From Larix kaempferi (Eukaryota > Streptophyta > Pinopsida > Pinales > Pinaceae), in the NCBI GenBank assembly GCA_027924585.1, contig BSBM01000261.1:5535501-5599500 (forward strand): a stretch of 64,000 nt of DNA, in the 5' to 3' direction. Below, piece by piece: positions 12,362-24,200 of the stretch (the first letter of the stretch is position 1; each line of letters begins with the position of its first letter). The translations under genes were made by a program, and so were the position numbers. Under the pieces are notes generated by a model, which was given only the letters and a program-made list of their open reading frames with translations, was not told the origin of the DNA and searched no databases.

Positions 12362-13490
12362 AAGATGTAATAATATTTTATTCAATTTTGTAATGTCCAA
12401 TATTTTGAATAATATATTTAAAGATGTATTTTATGTGATTATGTAAAAAAATATTAGTTAACAAAAATTAAAGTTAGGTCATGGAAAGGGGGTTATGCTT
12501 TGATGATTATAAGTTAAAAGTTAATTTTTTTGCAATTAATGTGGTTTGGTTATTGTTTTCTATATGGAATTTTAAATCATTTTTCATTTTCACATGAAAA
12601 TAATATTTATTTTATCTTGTGAACATAGAAGTGTTATTAATATGTTAACCATTCAAATTGAAATATAACCTTTCCCTTCAATTTTTATCACGGATAGCAA
12701 CTTTATGATTAGAAGCAGGGATTGAAATTGAAGTCATCGGTACCCGTCAAGACCCTGCAAACCTGTCATAGAAAGGTAAATTATATTTTTCCATGCAAAT
12801 AGAATTTAAAATATAATTTTACTTGTCAAATTTAAAATAAATATTATTTTTTATTTTTTTTCTTTGAAAAACAAAGAAGAGTTTACTATAATATAATATA
12901 TGATACTTTTCATTATTCTTATAAGATTTTTATCTACACCATAGAAGAATGTAACTATTCTTTCAAAAAGATATTTTTTTAAAAAGATTGTAATTATTTA
13001 AAAAAAATAAAATACATGTTTTTAAATAAACTCTTGTTAACCATACTTGCATTCCTATGTTACTATTATTGCATGCATGCAATTTATTCTTTCTTGTATG
13101 GACTCCTAGCTGAGTAGCCACTCACCCAACAAGCACAAGAGCATTGTAGTGATCTCGGTAGGCTCAAGGGGATTGGAGTTCAAGTACGTCAGCACAGTAA
13201 ATGCATTCCTTTGATATTATTTTGTGATCCTTTATATTATTTTGTGATATTTTAAATTATTATTGTACATTTTTTAAAATAAAATTTAATTATTTACTTG
13301 TTTTGATTCCTCGCCTAGCACATGAGCATTGCACCTTATTATTTTAGTGATATGTCTCAACTTGAGGGGATTGGAATTCAAGTAACTTCACTTGGATTGG
13401 CTTTGCAAACCACTACGTGAGCCTGGTAAATGCAAATATAACTTATTTATATTTTTTATAAAATGTGGCATCCTACAAAGAGAACTTATC
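12362..13490 (+). repeat. hAT 3' tail with two diverged tandem units
   Basis: This is AT-rich non-coding DNA shared with 57481-58617. Two related units lie at about 13108-13200 and 13311-13432. Both hold a CTAGC plus GAGCATTG core, then AGTGAT, GGGGATTGGA.TTCAAGTA and GGTAAATG or AGTAAATG. Both units are also present in copy 2 (58219-58330 and 58441-58562), so the duplication predates the split of the two copies. Confidence 0.55.
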
Positions 13491-14040
13491 AATTTTTCTC
13501 CATCTATTTGTGACTATTAATGCCAAAAACGAAACGACATAAGTTATGCCCAAATAAATTGATATCATAAAATGAAACTGCATAAGTTATTCATAAATAA
13601 ATTGACAACATAAAATTATGTTAGTGGTTTTCTGTGTGTATGTTCTATGTTCTGGAAATGGTTTTGTTTCAGATAAATTTATATTTTTAAAAATATTTTG
13701 TAAGTAGTTTTTTTAAAATAATAACGACAATTTATTAAAAGAATATATATCAATTTTTATAAATTTAATCGATTTTTGTTATAAATTTAATCGATTTTTG
13801 TTATTCTTTGTGTTTTTTATTTATATATATAATAAAAAATTAAAATATGATATTTTTTTGATATAATTGTTTTTTTTTTAATTTAATATATTAATAGTTT
13901 TTAAATGTGTATGTTTTTTCTTTAAATTTTATATATTAATAAATTTTGAAATGTTTATCTTTTAAATTTTATATATTAATAAAAAAATTTAGATGTTTCT
14001 AATATTAACATGTATATTATATATATTTTTTTGAAGTATG
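13491..14040. other. AT-rich spacer between hAT copy 1 and LINE-1 3' end
   Basis: There is no gene. The stretch is extremely AT-rich with T runs (13868-13880) and a repeated TTTAAATTTTATATATTAAT (13920-13985). Part of it may be the poly(A) end of the reverse-strand LINE read as poly(T), but I cannot fix the boundary. Confidence 0.5.
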
Positions 14041-14179
14041 AAAGGCTATTCAAAACATAAGGACACTTCTAAAATATCGACCTTATATATTAGAGACAAC
14101 CAAGCTTCAAATGAGTCTTCAAGATATAAACTAATTATGAAAATCAGTCCAAAAAATCTGTAAGAATTAGAAAACTTGT

Positions 14180-15311
14180 TAAGAACCCTTGGATGCCACC
14201 TCATCTCGTAGGATCTCTTCAAAATCCAGAACGCCTTCATCTAATGAGAGACTCTTTTGAAATACTGTTAGCCTTGAATTTATATTCCTTGTAAACATAA
14301 GAAAACTGAACATCAGTAAAACCTTCTTGTAAAGCTCAGATTCTCCTCTACCACCAACCCAAATTGAGAACATTAAGTACTGATTTCCCACTCACTCAGT
14401 CAAGGATAATTTTAGAATCACCACAAATTGGAAAATTAAGGACTCCTTTAGTGGTAGAAAAATAGAAAACCCCCCACAATGCTATAAGATCTTCTTGAGT
14501 GTTAGTACCAACACCACCTCCCAATTTCAAGAGAAACATATGATAAAAAAAAAATAAAGACACATCCCTACTCCACAAGATCCCTAAACTCCTTGGCATG
14601 CACCATCAAAGAACCCAATAGGATACCTATTGGATCTACTAGGAGGGATGACTATCCTTTTCTTATGGGATCTTTATTCACTTGAGCTATTTTTAAAATA
14701 ACCTAAAACTGCTTGCACCACTGAATAGACATTGGGATTATAACCTTCAAATAAAACTTTGTGCTTATTTAACTAAATTTTCCATCAAACATAAATGGGC
14801 AATTCCTTGAAGGAACTGAAAGAACAAGCATTAAGCCAAGATTCCTAGCTATACTCGTATGAAAAGTTACCCAATGACTAGGATATTGAGGAACAATTTT
14901 TAGTTCCTTCGACGCCAATTTATAAAATTTACAATGTACAAACAAATGAGTAACAACATCATAGTCCTGCATACATAATTACAGACTTTCAGTTTGAATC
15001 CCCCTCTCTTCAAATAATTGTCCCATGTTAATATTTTATTTGTTGATAATGGCTAGATAAATATTTTCTATTTAAGGAACAATTCCATTTACACACTATA
15101 GATGACCAGCAACGACATATGTACGAGATATCGAAGAATTAATAGCTTCATAAGTAAGTTTTGTAGTTACCTGTCCATTTACAACATTCCAATTCCAAAC
15201 CAATTGATCCTCATCATTCGATAAAAATACCCCAAAATAAGTTAACCCCTGTAAAAATAAGTCCCATTCCTCAACTAAATCCCCCCTCATACCCAAATCC
15301 AAATAGTTCAT
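14180..15311 (-). pseudogene. LINE-1 ORF2 C-terminus: zf-RVT-like and RNase H remnants
   Basis: The piece 15311-15096 includes QLVWNWNVVNGQVTTKLTYEA, the region preceding a zf-RVT domain. The piece 14972-14769 contains DVVTHLFVHCKFYKLA, the degenerate His/Cys part. Further on, FSYVYKEYKFKANSISKESL-like text near 14260-14330 matches the last motif of plant LINE RNase H (HVxRExNxxADxLSK). Stops are frequent. RNase H removes the RNA template during insertion. Confidence 0.6.
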
Positions 15312-16457
15312 CTAAAATTGGCCATTACCACTAGGAATACCAACTTGTGATAGGGTATAAAGGCCTTGACTCCTTAAAATATCCACCAAATTCTCTGAAA
15401 AATTGCAATAGTTATCCCCTCCCACCCAATGGTCCTCACCCAACAAGACCTTGTTCCCATTCCCTATTTTCCACACTAACCATTTGAAAATAACAGGAAA
15501 GGCTTTGGTTAAACCATTCCATAATTTTGAGACATTTGTGAGCATTTTGGGTTCCAACCGAATCCAACCTTCCACTGTCACACCTTTCAAACATTTTTCT
15601 TTTGTCACCTTAATCCACAACCCTAAACCAAAAAAGCATCTCCACAACCTCTTTGTATCTAGATCTATACAAAAACTAAAATTATTCTTCAAACCCCAAC
15701 CTCCAATACTTTTCGGTATAGCTAGAAGATCCCATCTAACCAAATGAAAAGTTCCTTTCTCCTTCTTACCCACCCAAAGAAATTTGAAACATTTTTGTCT
15801 AATCTTCTCCAGGATGAATCTAGGAAATTTTTCCAAGGATAACCAATAAACATGTATACTCTCTAGGACATATTTAACCATAATAAGACTACCTCCTAAA
15901 GAAATCCATATGTGGCACCATTGGTTAATTATTTTATCTATCTTCTTTATTAATCACATCCAATCACTTTTCCTGTAATTGTTTGGTTTAAGAAAGTACC
16001 CCAAATACTTCATCCCTACATCTAGCCTCTGCACCTGAAACTATAACAAATTCTGCAATTGATCTGTTATCTGGTCCTCTACCCCATTTTGAAGTAAAAG
16101 AGACTTTTGAACATTGAATTCCATCCTAGAGGCCAAACAAAACATCATAAGCATATTATGATATTCTATCCATTCTTGTAAAGAACCATTACCAAAAAAA
16201 GGACATCATCAATGAAAAGGGAATGAGTTAGATAATAGTGATGAAAAACTTTGACCCCCTTAATATTTCCTTCCTCCTTATCTTTGATGAGAATGTGACA
16301 GAGACCTTCCACTATCAATAAAAATAAAAGAGAGATAACAGGAACCCCTGACGAAGATCTCTAGAGATTTGGAAAAAATTGATGGGACAACCATTCACCA
16401 AAACCACATAATTGGCTGACTTAAGACAACCCATGATCCAATTGGTTGCCTCCAAAC
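15312..16457 (-). pseudogene. LINE-1 ORF2 reverse transcriptase, 3' part
   Basis: The frame continues as NWIMGCLKSANYVVLVNG, then FFQISRDLRQGFLLSPLLF (usual QG.PLSP), LFIDDVLFF (catalytic DD, reading IDD) and LASRMEFNVQKS. The long open piece 15881-15312 carries ILEKIRQKCFKFLWVGKKEKG and WDLLAIPKSIGGWGLKN, the conserved segment after the LINE RT. Stops at several positions in 15881-16457 show decay. Confidence 0.8.
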
Positions 16458-17868
16458 TGTAATACCCCCACTTTTGACTTGGAATATATTAAATCAAATC
16501 ATGTAAATGATGTAAATGTTTAACTATGAACCATACCCCCACTTTTGACTTGGAATATATTAAATCAAATCATGTAAATGTTTAACTATGGACCATTTGA
16601 TTGGCTCATCATGCCAATTTGAATGCTATGTAAATATTATGTTGGAAATAATAAAATGGTCCAAGATGGTTGTGTAAAGACTCAATAGCACTAGAGGGGA
16701 AGAGGAAAGGGGTCCAATGGGATATTAAATCCTCTATTTTCAGGTGTCAACCTTAGAACTCATCCATTTATTGCCATGTGTTTTAAATGAGCCAATTACT
16801 TCATTTTTATTATTTCACCCATATCATTGAATGCATGTGTGAGGTTGGTGGGGAAAGCCTTCTCATGTAGTTATGGAAGCAAGGGATGAATATACTTCCA
16901 TGATTGCTGTAGGAGTCCTCTATTCCATGTTCACAAGTTATGTTAGTTGCATTTTCCACCATTTTCTCATCTTATTGGAGTCTATTGTCCATTATTCATA
17001 ATGCATATTTTACTAGCAGTTTTGACACTACAAAGAATTATCATTTTTATTGTTCATTACCAATTACGATACTGTGCAAACCCAAAAAATTGAATTTAGA
17101 GACAAAGATGCATTTTTTAGGGAAAAACAAATGGTTGTAGGTGGTCATAGAGGTTATACAAGATAGGGACCCTTACCCATGGATTTATTCTTCTTTTGCA
17201 TGATTGAGAAGCCATGAATTAAGGCTATAGGTAGTTCTCCAATAGCATATTGCAAATTGGTCTCCTTCTATGCACACACTGGAAGCACCTAGAAAGATGG
17301 ATTTCCCAAGGGAACCATGGATAGGTGAAGGGGATGCCTGAGCCCATAAGGGTGTTTCGTGGGGTATGTATTGTTGGAGCCAAGGCTATTATGGCTGAGT
17401 GAGATTCCTGTAGAGATCTAGATGAGAATTTGGATGAGCATTAAGAGTAGAATGGGTTGTGGGATGAGAGAGAATCTTGTAGGAGATCCCTTCACCCTAG
17501 TGGCCTCATATTAGCTTGGGGGTGTCCTTTTGGTAGAAAGAGTATATATTGGACATAGTTCCTATGGTTGGGTGGAAAATCACTCTTACATAGCCATTTT
17601 CTTGGATCTTCTTTATTTAAAGATAAGTATTCTCTTTGTAATTGAATGTGCAATGATTTTATTATTATGCCTATGACAATTATGATGGTATATTATGCAT
17701 GTTATGTGCACGGATATAGTTTATTTCCACTATGTATTTTTATTTATGCATCTGCACACGCATTTCATTCTTTATGAATTTCATATTATGAAAATGAGAT
17801 AAATTTAGAACCCCATAATTTGTAATTTCTCCCTTTCGTTTGTTAAAATGATGGGCAAGGATGTTACA
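16458..17868. repeat. Solo LTR A inside LINE-1 RT
   Basis: A 1,411-base block starts TGTAATACCC and ends GGATGTTACA, the short TG...CA inverted ends of an LTR. It is flanked by CAAAC (16453-16457) and CAGAC (17869-17873), a five-base target duplication with one change. Removing it restores an uninterrupted RT frame. No gene or primer site is present, so it is a recombined solo LTR. Orientation is unresolved; a TATATAT near 17541 would favour the forward strand. Confidence 0.85.
16462..16594. repeat. Tandem duplication of about 62-71 bases at the solo LTR end
   Basis: Unit one (16462-16532) and unit two (16533-16594) both begin ATACCCCCACTTTTGACTTG and end TTTAACTATG.ACC. Unit one has an extra nine-base ATGTAAATG repeat. 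The duplication lies immediately inside the left LTR terminus. Confidence 0.8.
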
Positions 17869-18780
17869 CAGACACACTCCAATCTGTAATATAATTAATC
17901 TAAGAAAATCGTAGTCAACCCTATCATAAGCTTTCACCAAATCCAACTTTAATATCAAGGAAACATGCTTATGCATGCTAATAGAATGCATAGCCTCCTA
18001 AGCCACACCTATGGAATCCAAAATATGCTTGTTATGCTTAAACTTGAATTGTTCCTTTGACATGTGAATAGAAAAATCCCTCTTTAATCTATTATCAATT
18101 ACTTTAGATATGATTTTATAAACCAAATTACACAATGAAATCACTACGAATAAGGATTTGATTTTTTTGGGATTAATGCTACAAAGGTATCATTAATAGC
18201 ACCTGACACTATACCCTACAACCTATATTCTTCCACCACTTCCTTTAAATAATTTCCTACTAACTCATAAAAATACATAACAAATTTAAGATGTCCATTC
18301 ATTAGGACTGGGGTTCTTATCCTTTACATACTTATTAAGAATTTTCTTAATTTAATATCCCGACACAAGTTCAATTAGTTTCCTGCCCTCTTTCTCATTA
18401 AAAACTCTAGGAAATTCCTGAACCACATTCACCTGGTGCAAGATGTTATTCCACCCAGGGTATTAAAAAAAAAGTCAAAATGTGCTATTGCCCCATCCTA
18501 CAAATCTTTCTGAGATGAAATATTTTCCCCATTAGTACCTAAAATATCCCAGATGTAATTGATGTTCTTCATATGCTCAACAAACTTATGGAATAAGTTA
18601 GTATTATTATCCCCTTATCCGTGCCATAAATCTCTAGTCTTCAATATCTAGGTTTCTTTCCATTTTTAATAGGGCTTCCTTCCTAGATTCTAATTCACCA
18701 AGGTTCCTTTTATCCATATCTGAGAACAACCAGTCCTATTAAGATAATACATGTCCTAAATTTCCTTTTCAATTCCAATG
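17869..18780 (-). pseudogene. LINE-1 ORF2 reverse transcriptase, 5' part
   Basis: Stop-broken frames contain the RT preamble (VALIPKKSNPYS near 18170) and reach LILKLDLVKAYDRVDYDFL in the piece read from 17991. The LDLxKAYDRV block holds the first catalytic Asp. The frame reaches QIGVCL at the solo LTR junction and resumes beyond it at 16457 as EATNWIMGCLKS, in frame. Confidence 0.75.
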
Positions 18781-18959
18781 AATTATTCTTGCAACAAGTC
18801 ATTTTTTACTTTTCCCCATTCAATAACTGCAATCTTAAGATTTTTCAAGTTGTCAGCCATATGGACCATAGGATAAATATTGGATTGAACTTCCCATTTT
18901 TTCCATTTAGAAAAAACTAGATCTTGAAAATATTGCTTAGCTAACCGAACATGGTTAAA

Positions 18960-19780
18960 TTTAAAATAGTACTTTGGTCTCTCCTCCACAAAATCTAGCT
19001 CCAAACAAATAGGCAAGTGGTTAGCAATTGGTGTAGTCTTTGGACAATATTTGTATCTACAAACCTTTTCTATTAAAAGCTTAGAAATCAAGAACCAGTC
19101 CAATATTTTGGCCACCTCCTCATCCCCATTTATACCATTCCTCCATGAAGGAATAACAGTTTTAGGGACTACATCCACCGGCTTTGCAACATAAAAAATA
19201 TGGGAGAAAAAACTAGCTAAAGGATCTACTCTTTCCTTCTTTCCCCATACTTCCCTAGAATTTGGGGTTATATTTAAATCCCCCCCTAAGATTAAGCATG
19301 TATCCCTAAAGAGAACATCCTCACTTAGGTTATTCCAAAATTCCTTCCTCCCATGATATGGCCCATAAACATTAAGAATCTTGACTAGATACTTGAAGTC
19401 TTTGATCATACCTTCTAGGACCAGAACTGCACTAGATAGATAAGAATTAAAACTTTGATTAGTCAAATTCTAAGATATTGAGATTAATCCCCTAGATAAT
19501 CAGCTAGAATCCATTGTACAAATATTGCACCCACTAATTAAGGGCTAGATAACTTCTCTAGCTTTGTCCCCAAGAACCATAGAATCCTGAAACAAAATGA
19601 CATATGCTCTGACAACCAACGTCAAGCGACAAATGACATTTCATTTGAGGGCCCCTCCCATCCCTCTTAGATGTAAAGAAATTATTTTCATTAGTTAACG
19701 AAAGCCCCAGGATTCCATGCTCTAAGGGACCTAAAATCACAACTCATGCTTCCTACATGGAAATCAATAGACATGAAACC
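18960..19780 (-). pseudogene. LINE-1 ORF2 AP-type endonuclease
   Basis: The longest piece (19466-18783) contains VKILNVYGPYHGRKEFWNNL, then LILGGDLNITPNSRE (the GDxN catalytic block) and AKILDWFLIS where functional copies usually have RLDRFLIS. The SDH motif has become ANH (TPIANHLPICLEL). The upstream part (LFQDSMVLGDKAREV near 19580) has lost the usual Glu-Thr. The enzyme nicks target DNA to prime reverse transcription. The altered residues and stops say it is inactive. Confidence 0.75.
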
Positions 19781-19949
19781 TTCAATTGATAGAATTGACA
19801 TTTTTGGAGGATTTTTATTCACCATTGTAGCTAACCCACCTTCCACCGCTCCTAGGATCCCCTTATTCTTGTTTAATTTTTTTGGATCCAAAAACCTTAC
19901 TGAAGCCTTAGGGGGATTTGAATGAACAAGGGCCTTAAGTTCAACATTT

Positions 19950-21262
19950 CTCATAGGTTGTACATTAAAAATCATAACTGGAGGTCTCAAAGGGACCTCC
20001 TTGTAAGAAAGGCCCTTGTACCCTACCAAAATATATAGGGAAACGAATCTTGGGAAAGCAAAGGGTTTTCCATGACAGAGGATACAATAAGGTTCCCTAA
20101 GCTAGACGAAGCCCCATTTCTTTTAACCTTATCAAGATTATTATTTGAATCTATTAATAAACAAGGGAATATGAAAGGTGACTTACTTGAATGATATATG
20201 CCATATCTAGAATCCTAATAAATATCCTTTATCCCTCCATACTGAGTAGAGTATCCCTCGACCAATCCATCCTTGAGGGTAAGTTTCTCCATTCCCACAC
20301 TTTCTTGTGGAGACACAAAAACCATTTCAGTCATTGGGAAGTTAGGTGAGATATTAGGGAACATAGAATGATCCACCATTGCATCTGAATCATGAATCAC
20401 AAATCCAACAAACCTACAAGTCTCCTTCATCCCACCATCCTAAATAGGGAATCCCTTGGCCAAACTGTACTTAAAAATAAATTTCCCCATATCCACATTA
20501 TCATGTGAAAACACTAGGGCCATAATTGTCACATATAAATTAGGGAACACCAAACCATTCACGTTCGATTCTAACTTCACAATCTCAAATCCTTTGGTAA
20601 TAAGCCCTTCAATAAGCGGGGATATAGAATTTGGCACTAACTCGAAATGGTGCTCCTTCCTTTCATCTAGCAAATAAGGGGAAGCAAACTCATATGTTAC
20701 CAAGTTATTGTTCCTTAACATCAACCCATCCTACGAACTAAAAAGGGGACATGAGCACTTCAAATGCCCAGTAGAATGACAAAATTTATAGCAAAAGGGA
20801 TTCTACCATTAATCCAGAGTTTGGATGAACGTCTTATCCCTCCATTGAATTTCAATCTTAGGAACTAGACCCTTACTAGTGTTTATATCAACAAGAGCCC
20901 ATGCCATTCTTTTCTCCTCTCACGCCATATAGTCCTCATCGAAAAACAAAAATATTCCTAATTTGTTCCTGATATCTTCGAAATCCGCTTTTGACCAAAG
21001 GTGCAATGAAAAACAAGGCAACGAAACCCAAAGGAATTGAACAATTAAGGCTTCACACCTAGGATACAACTTGACATGCGAACTCTTCAGGATTAAACTT
21101 GAATTTTCCCATCTCCAGCACAAATCCAAAAGGGTGCTTCTATCATACCCTGAGGGAAACTCAAAATAGATCCAACTTTAAGAAATAGATGGACCTTCAG
21201 GGAATACCCTAACAACGGATTATAGTTAACCTCACACCAGGATAACGATTCCTTAAAACTTC
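19950..21262 (-). pseudogene. LINE-1 ORF1, DUF4283 remainder and zinc knuckle
   Basis: From 21262 leftwards the frame reads SFKESLSWCEVNYNPLLGYS, then VQFLWVSLPCFSLHLWSKADF (21129-20920), the conserved DUF4283 'VWVRLPxLPLxLW' region. It then reaches a knuckle CYKFCHSTGHLKCSC near 20780, which has CX3C instead of the usual CX2C. Low-complexity, stop-broken sequence (20724-20215 and on to about 19950) forms the C-terminal tail. The protein would coat LINE RNA. Confidence 0.7.
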
Positions 21263-24200
21263 TGTAACATCCGAAATTTTCATAAAAATTTAAAATTTCT
21301 AAATCATCATTAAATGTTAATAATTGTAAAATGCGGAAATAATAAATGTTCAGTAAAGCAGTAATTAATAATTAAGTCATATTGTAGAAACAACTTAACT
21401 GCTGTGTTTTTTTTTAACTGATGGTGTTTTGTGTCAGTGACACGTCATGAATCCAAATAATGATTACGACGTTTATTTATATGCTTGAATGATTGAAATT
21501 TGATACATTTGGAAAACAGAGTTCTCCTCACCAAGGTACTGACAGTTTAAATTTCTGGATGATGATGAAAGGGGTCCCACAAGGTGCCCTGAGGCTTACT
21601 TAGCTATTCAACTAAAGCATTGTACCCGTCCTTCATGCACAAATTCGTAGGTAAGAGATAGTGATAATTTCAGAGTGTTTAATAACCATTACAAAAATTA
21701 AAACTGCTAGTGCTCTGATGCTACAGGTATGGTTTCCTTTCAATTTTCGTAAGAAGTGACTTGACTAGCTCAAAAGCTGCAGAAGTCGTAAGTTTCTGAG
21801 TGTGGTCGTTATTAGTTTTCTGCATTTAAGAGTTTATGGCTTCCCTTGTTACCATTCCATGAATGACTTGCGGCTTTTAAAATAATCTTTTATAGTTTTC
21901 GACTTGTGAAATAACTATTGCAAAGAAACATGGCCCTATGCAACAGTAGTGAGGGCGACAAGGTGATTCTAAGTCTTTTATTACCTAAGAAATTATATTG
22001 GTAATGTAATATACATTATTACCTTACCATGCAATTTATGCGATGGTTCTTATGTGGAAACTATACCCTAAAGGGTGTAATCCTTTAAATTTATGACATG
22101 AGCAAGCTTGATGAACTTTAATAATAAGTGGGGCGGAACCTAACCATACCTTAGGTATCGGATGCGACCTAGGTTGATTTGTTATGCTATGAGTGCACTT
22201 ATATTGACTTAAGTAGAACCTACAAATTCTTTTATGCATACTACCGATATATACTTTGACCTTGGTTATGGTTGTTAAGTAAATGTGATACCCGTCGCTC
22301 CTATGGTTGGCATGTGGGTATGATGGCGTGATAAATGTCTGGCGTACGAGTTAAAGGCATCGTAAATGAATTGTTTATTGCAATTAAGTTTCTGGCTACT
22401 GCATTAATGGAATTATTACATGAATGTTATAGTGGATAACTAGCACGTGAAAAGATTCACCAGTGCTGAGTTGTAACAGGCCTCCTGCCTTGGTGTCGAC
22501 TGAGTTGGTGAAGTCGTGGAATAGTAAGTAGATGGGTGATTAATGCTGCAACTACCATTCACCAACGTGGCTTATCGGTGGTATATCTCCATCGTTGATT
22601 TATGGTGCGTTGGGATTGTCATGAACCCTAAACGTAACCTTCAGGGCGTTGTAACATTTTCTTTGGCATTCGTTTCGGTGGTAGGGTTTGGGGTGAGACC
22701 AACCGGCCGAGAGGCTCTTAGGTTTTGGTGTTTTTTTAGCCTCCCTTGGGTTCGAACCTGAGACTTGCAACAATATTCAACCTGCAAGTTAATACGATCA
22801 ATAAGGGGCCGAGTCCGGAAAAGAATATTTTAGCAACCACAGGATTGGATGAGTGCATCCCTTCGTTGGTGTTATAGTAACTTAAAGGTTTGGAGTTTGA
22901 GAATCGGGTTTGAAAGTTTCGCAAGTGTTGACACAGTATGCCCTCCGAGTTGGGTCTTTCTCCTTCAAGGCGGATGGATGGCTTCATCCTTCTTCTGTCG
23001 ACGACGCATGTACACTGTTGTTTGAATAACTTAGAGTTTTCCTTGTGCATGCATCGACATTTTGTGAATATTGTTTAAACCTGAGCATTTTTTGCTTGTC
23101 AGGTTAGCTCTCGACGAACAGTGGTATGCTTGGAATGTTTGACGGGGAAACTATAGCATAACCACCAGTAAGAGTCGGTGGTACCCCTACCTCGTGGTTC
23201 TCCTGGATTCGGACTTTAGTCAACAGTTGTGAGTGTTGGCAGGGTTTGGAAATGTGTTTTCTTGGTAGTGGATTTTGTCTCGCCTGCAACTTTTGGGAGA
23301 TCATTACTGCTGGGGTTTTAGTTTAGTGTAGATGATGTAAATCTTTCTAAAATGTAATACCAGCCATGCCTCGGCTAGACGAACTCGATAGGGTTGAACC
23401 TTCAATGTTTGCAATGAATTTTTACAGTATTTAAATGTTTAATGTTTATAGTTTTTACTCTTCTAATTCGATGATGGAAGCAAATGTTGAACTGTAAGGA
23501 AAAGAAAATGTTGACTATGGTTTGTCTCGGCAATTAGCTGTGTAGTGTGAAAATGGATTTTGAATGAAACAATCAACAAACAAAAAGAAGGGTTTTCTGT
23601 AAGATGCCACGGTCCAATTTTAATCAAATGGAAACTCTCAGTGCTAGGGTTTAACGTTACGTAAAGTGTCTTAAACTCTAATTTTCAAATTGGCTTTCTA
23701 AAAGAATGAAAGGCATATTTTAAGTGTTTAACCAATGGATGGCTATAAGCCGATAATGGAATACCTAGCTTACAATACATCTGTGCATATTTTGAGTTTA
23801 GCAGTTAATAAAAGGGTGCTGGTTCAGTTTGAATACAACTGTGTGTGATGTTAAACCCTATCCTGTCGATGATAATGAAATAATGGAGTTCTAAAATGAA
23901 AAGTGCTGGGCTGTAATGACGTTTACATGCAAGAACAACAATTCTATTTCTATAGTTAGAATACCTATGATAATTTTATGAAATGAACACGCTTGATTTT
24001 GCAACTGTTAAATGTTTGTAAATATTAATATGGCAAGAATAGATAAAACCCTGGTTTTGGTGTAGAGATGCAGTATTTTACTCTGTCAGTTGATAAAATA
24101 ATTTCTACCCCTTTTTTATTTAAGAACATGCTATTCTGTGATTTAAATTTTGCCATGTATAGTTGATAATACAGAATCAAAGAAATTTACAGAGTATTCG

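Larger units (their letters stand above)
10126..13490 (+). mobile_element. hAT-family element copy 1 (full extent of the shared repeat)
   Basis: This 3.36-kb block is matched along its length by 36206-36841 joined to 55873-58617. Similarity starts near CATTCTCTA (10130; 36211) and ends after GGCATCCTA (13467; 58596). It contains a broken hAT transposase and a 1.1-kb non-coding tail. The terminal inverted repeats and 8-base target duplication expected for hAT elements are not clear at these edges, so the limits are those of similarity only. Confidence 0.7.

Noticed and set aside
15451-15747. Forward 98-codon frame
   Set aside because: It is the antisense shadow of the LINE-1 RT open piece 15312-15881.
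22748-22758. GGGTTCGAACC, a perfect tRNA box B-like word in the 3' LTR
   Set aside because: No box A, no cloverleaf and no acceptor pairing around it. The same spot in the partner LTR reads GGGTTCAAACC.
22036-23304. Reverse-strand ORFs inside the long LTR (67, 104 and 66 codons)
   Set aside because: One counterpart exists in the other LTR (31271-31474) simply because the LTRs are copies; no domain is seen and the others are not kept open.
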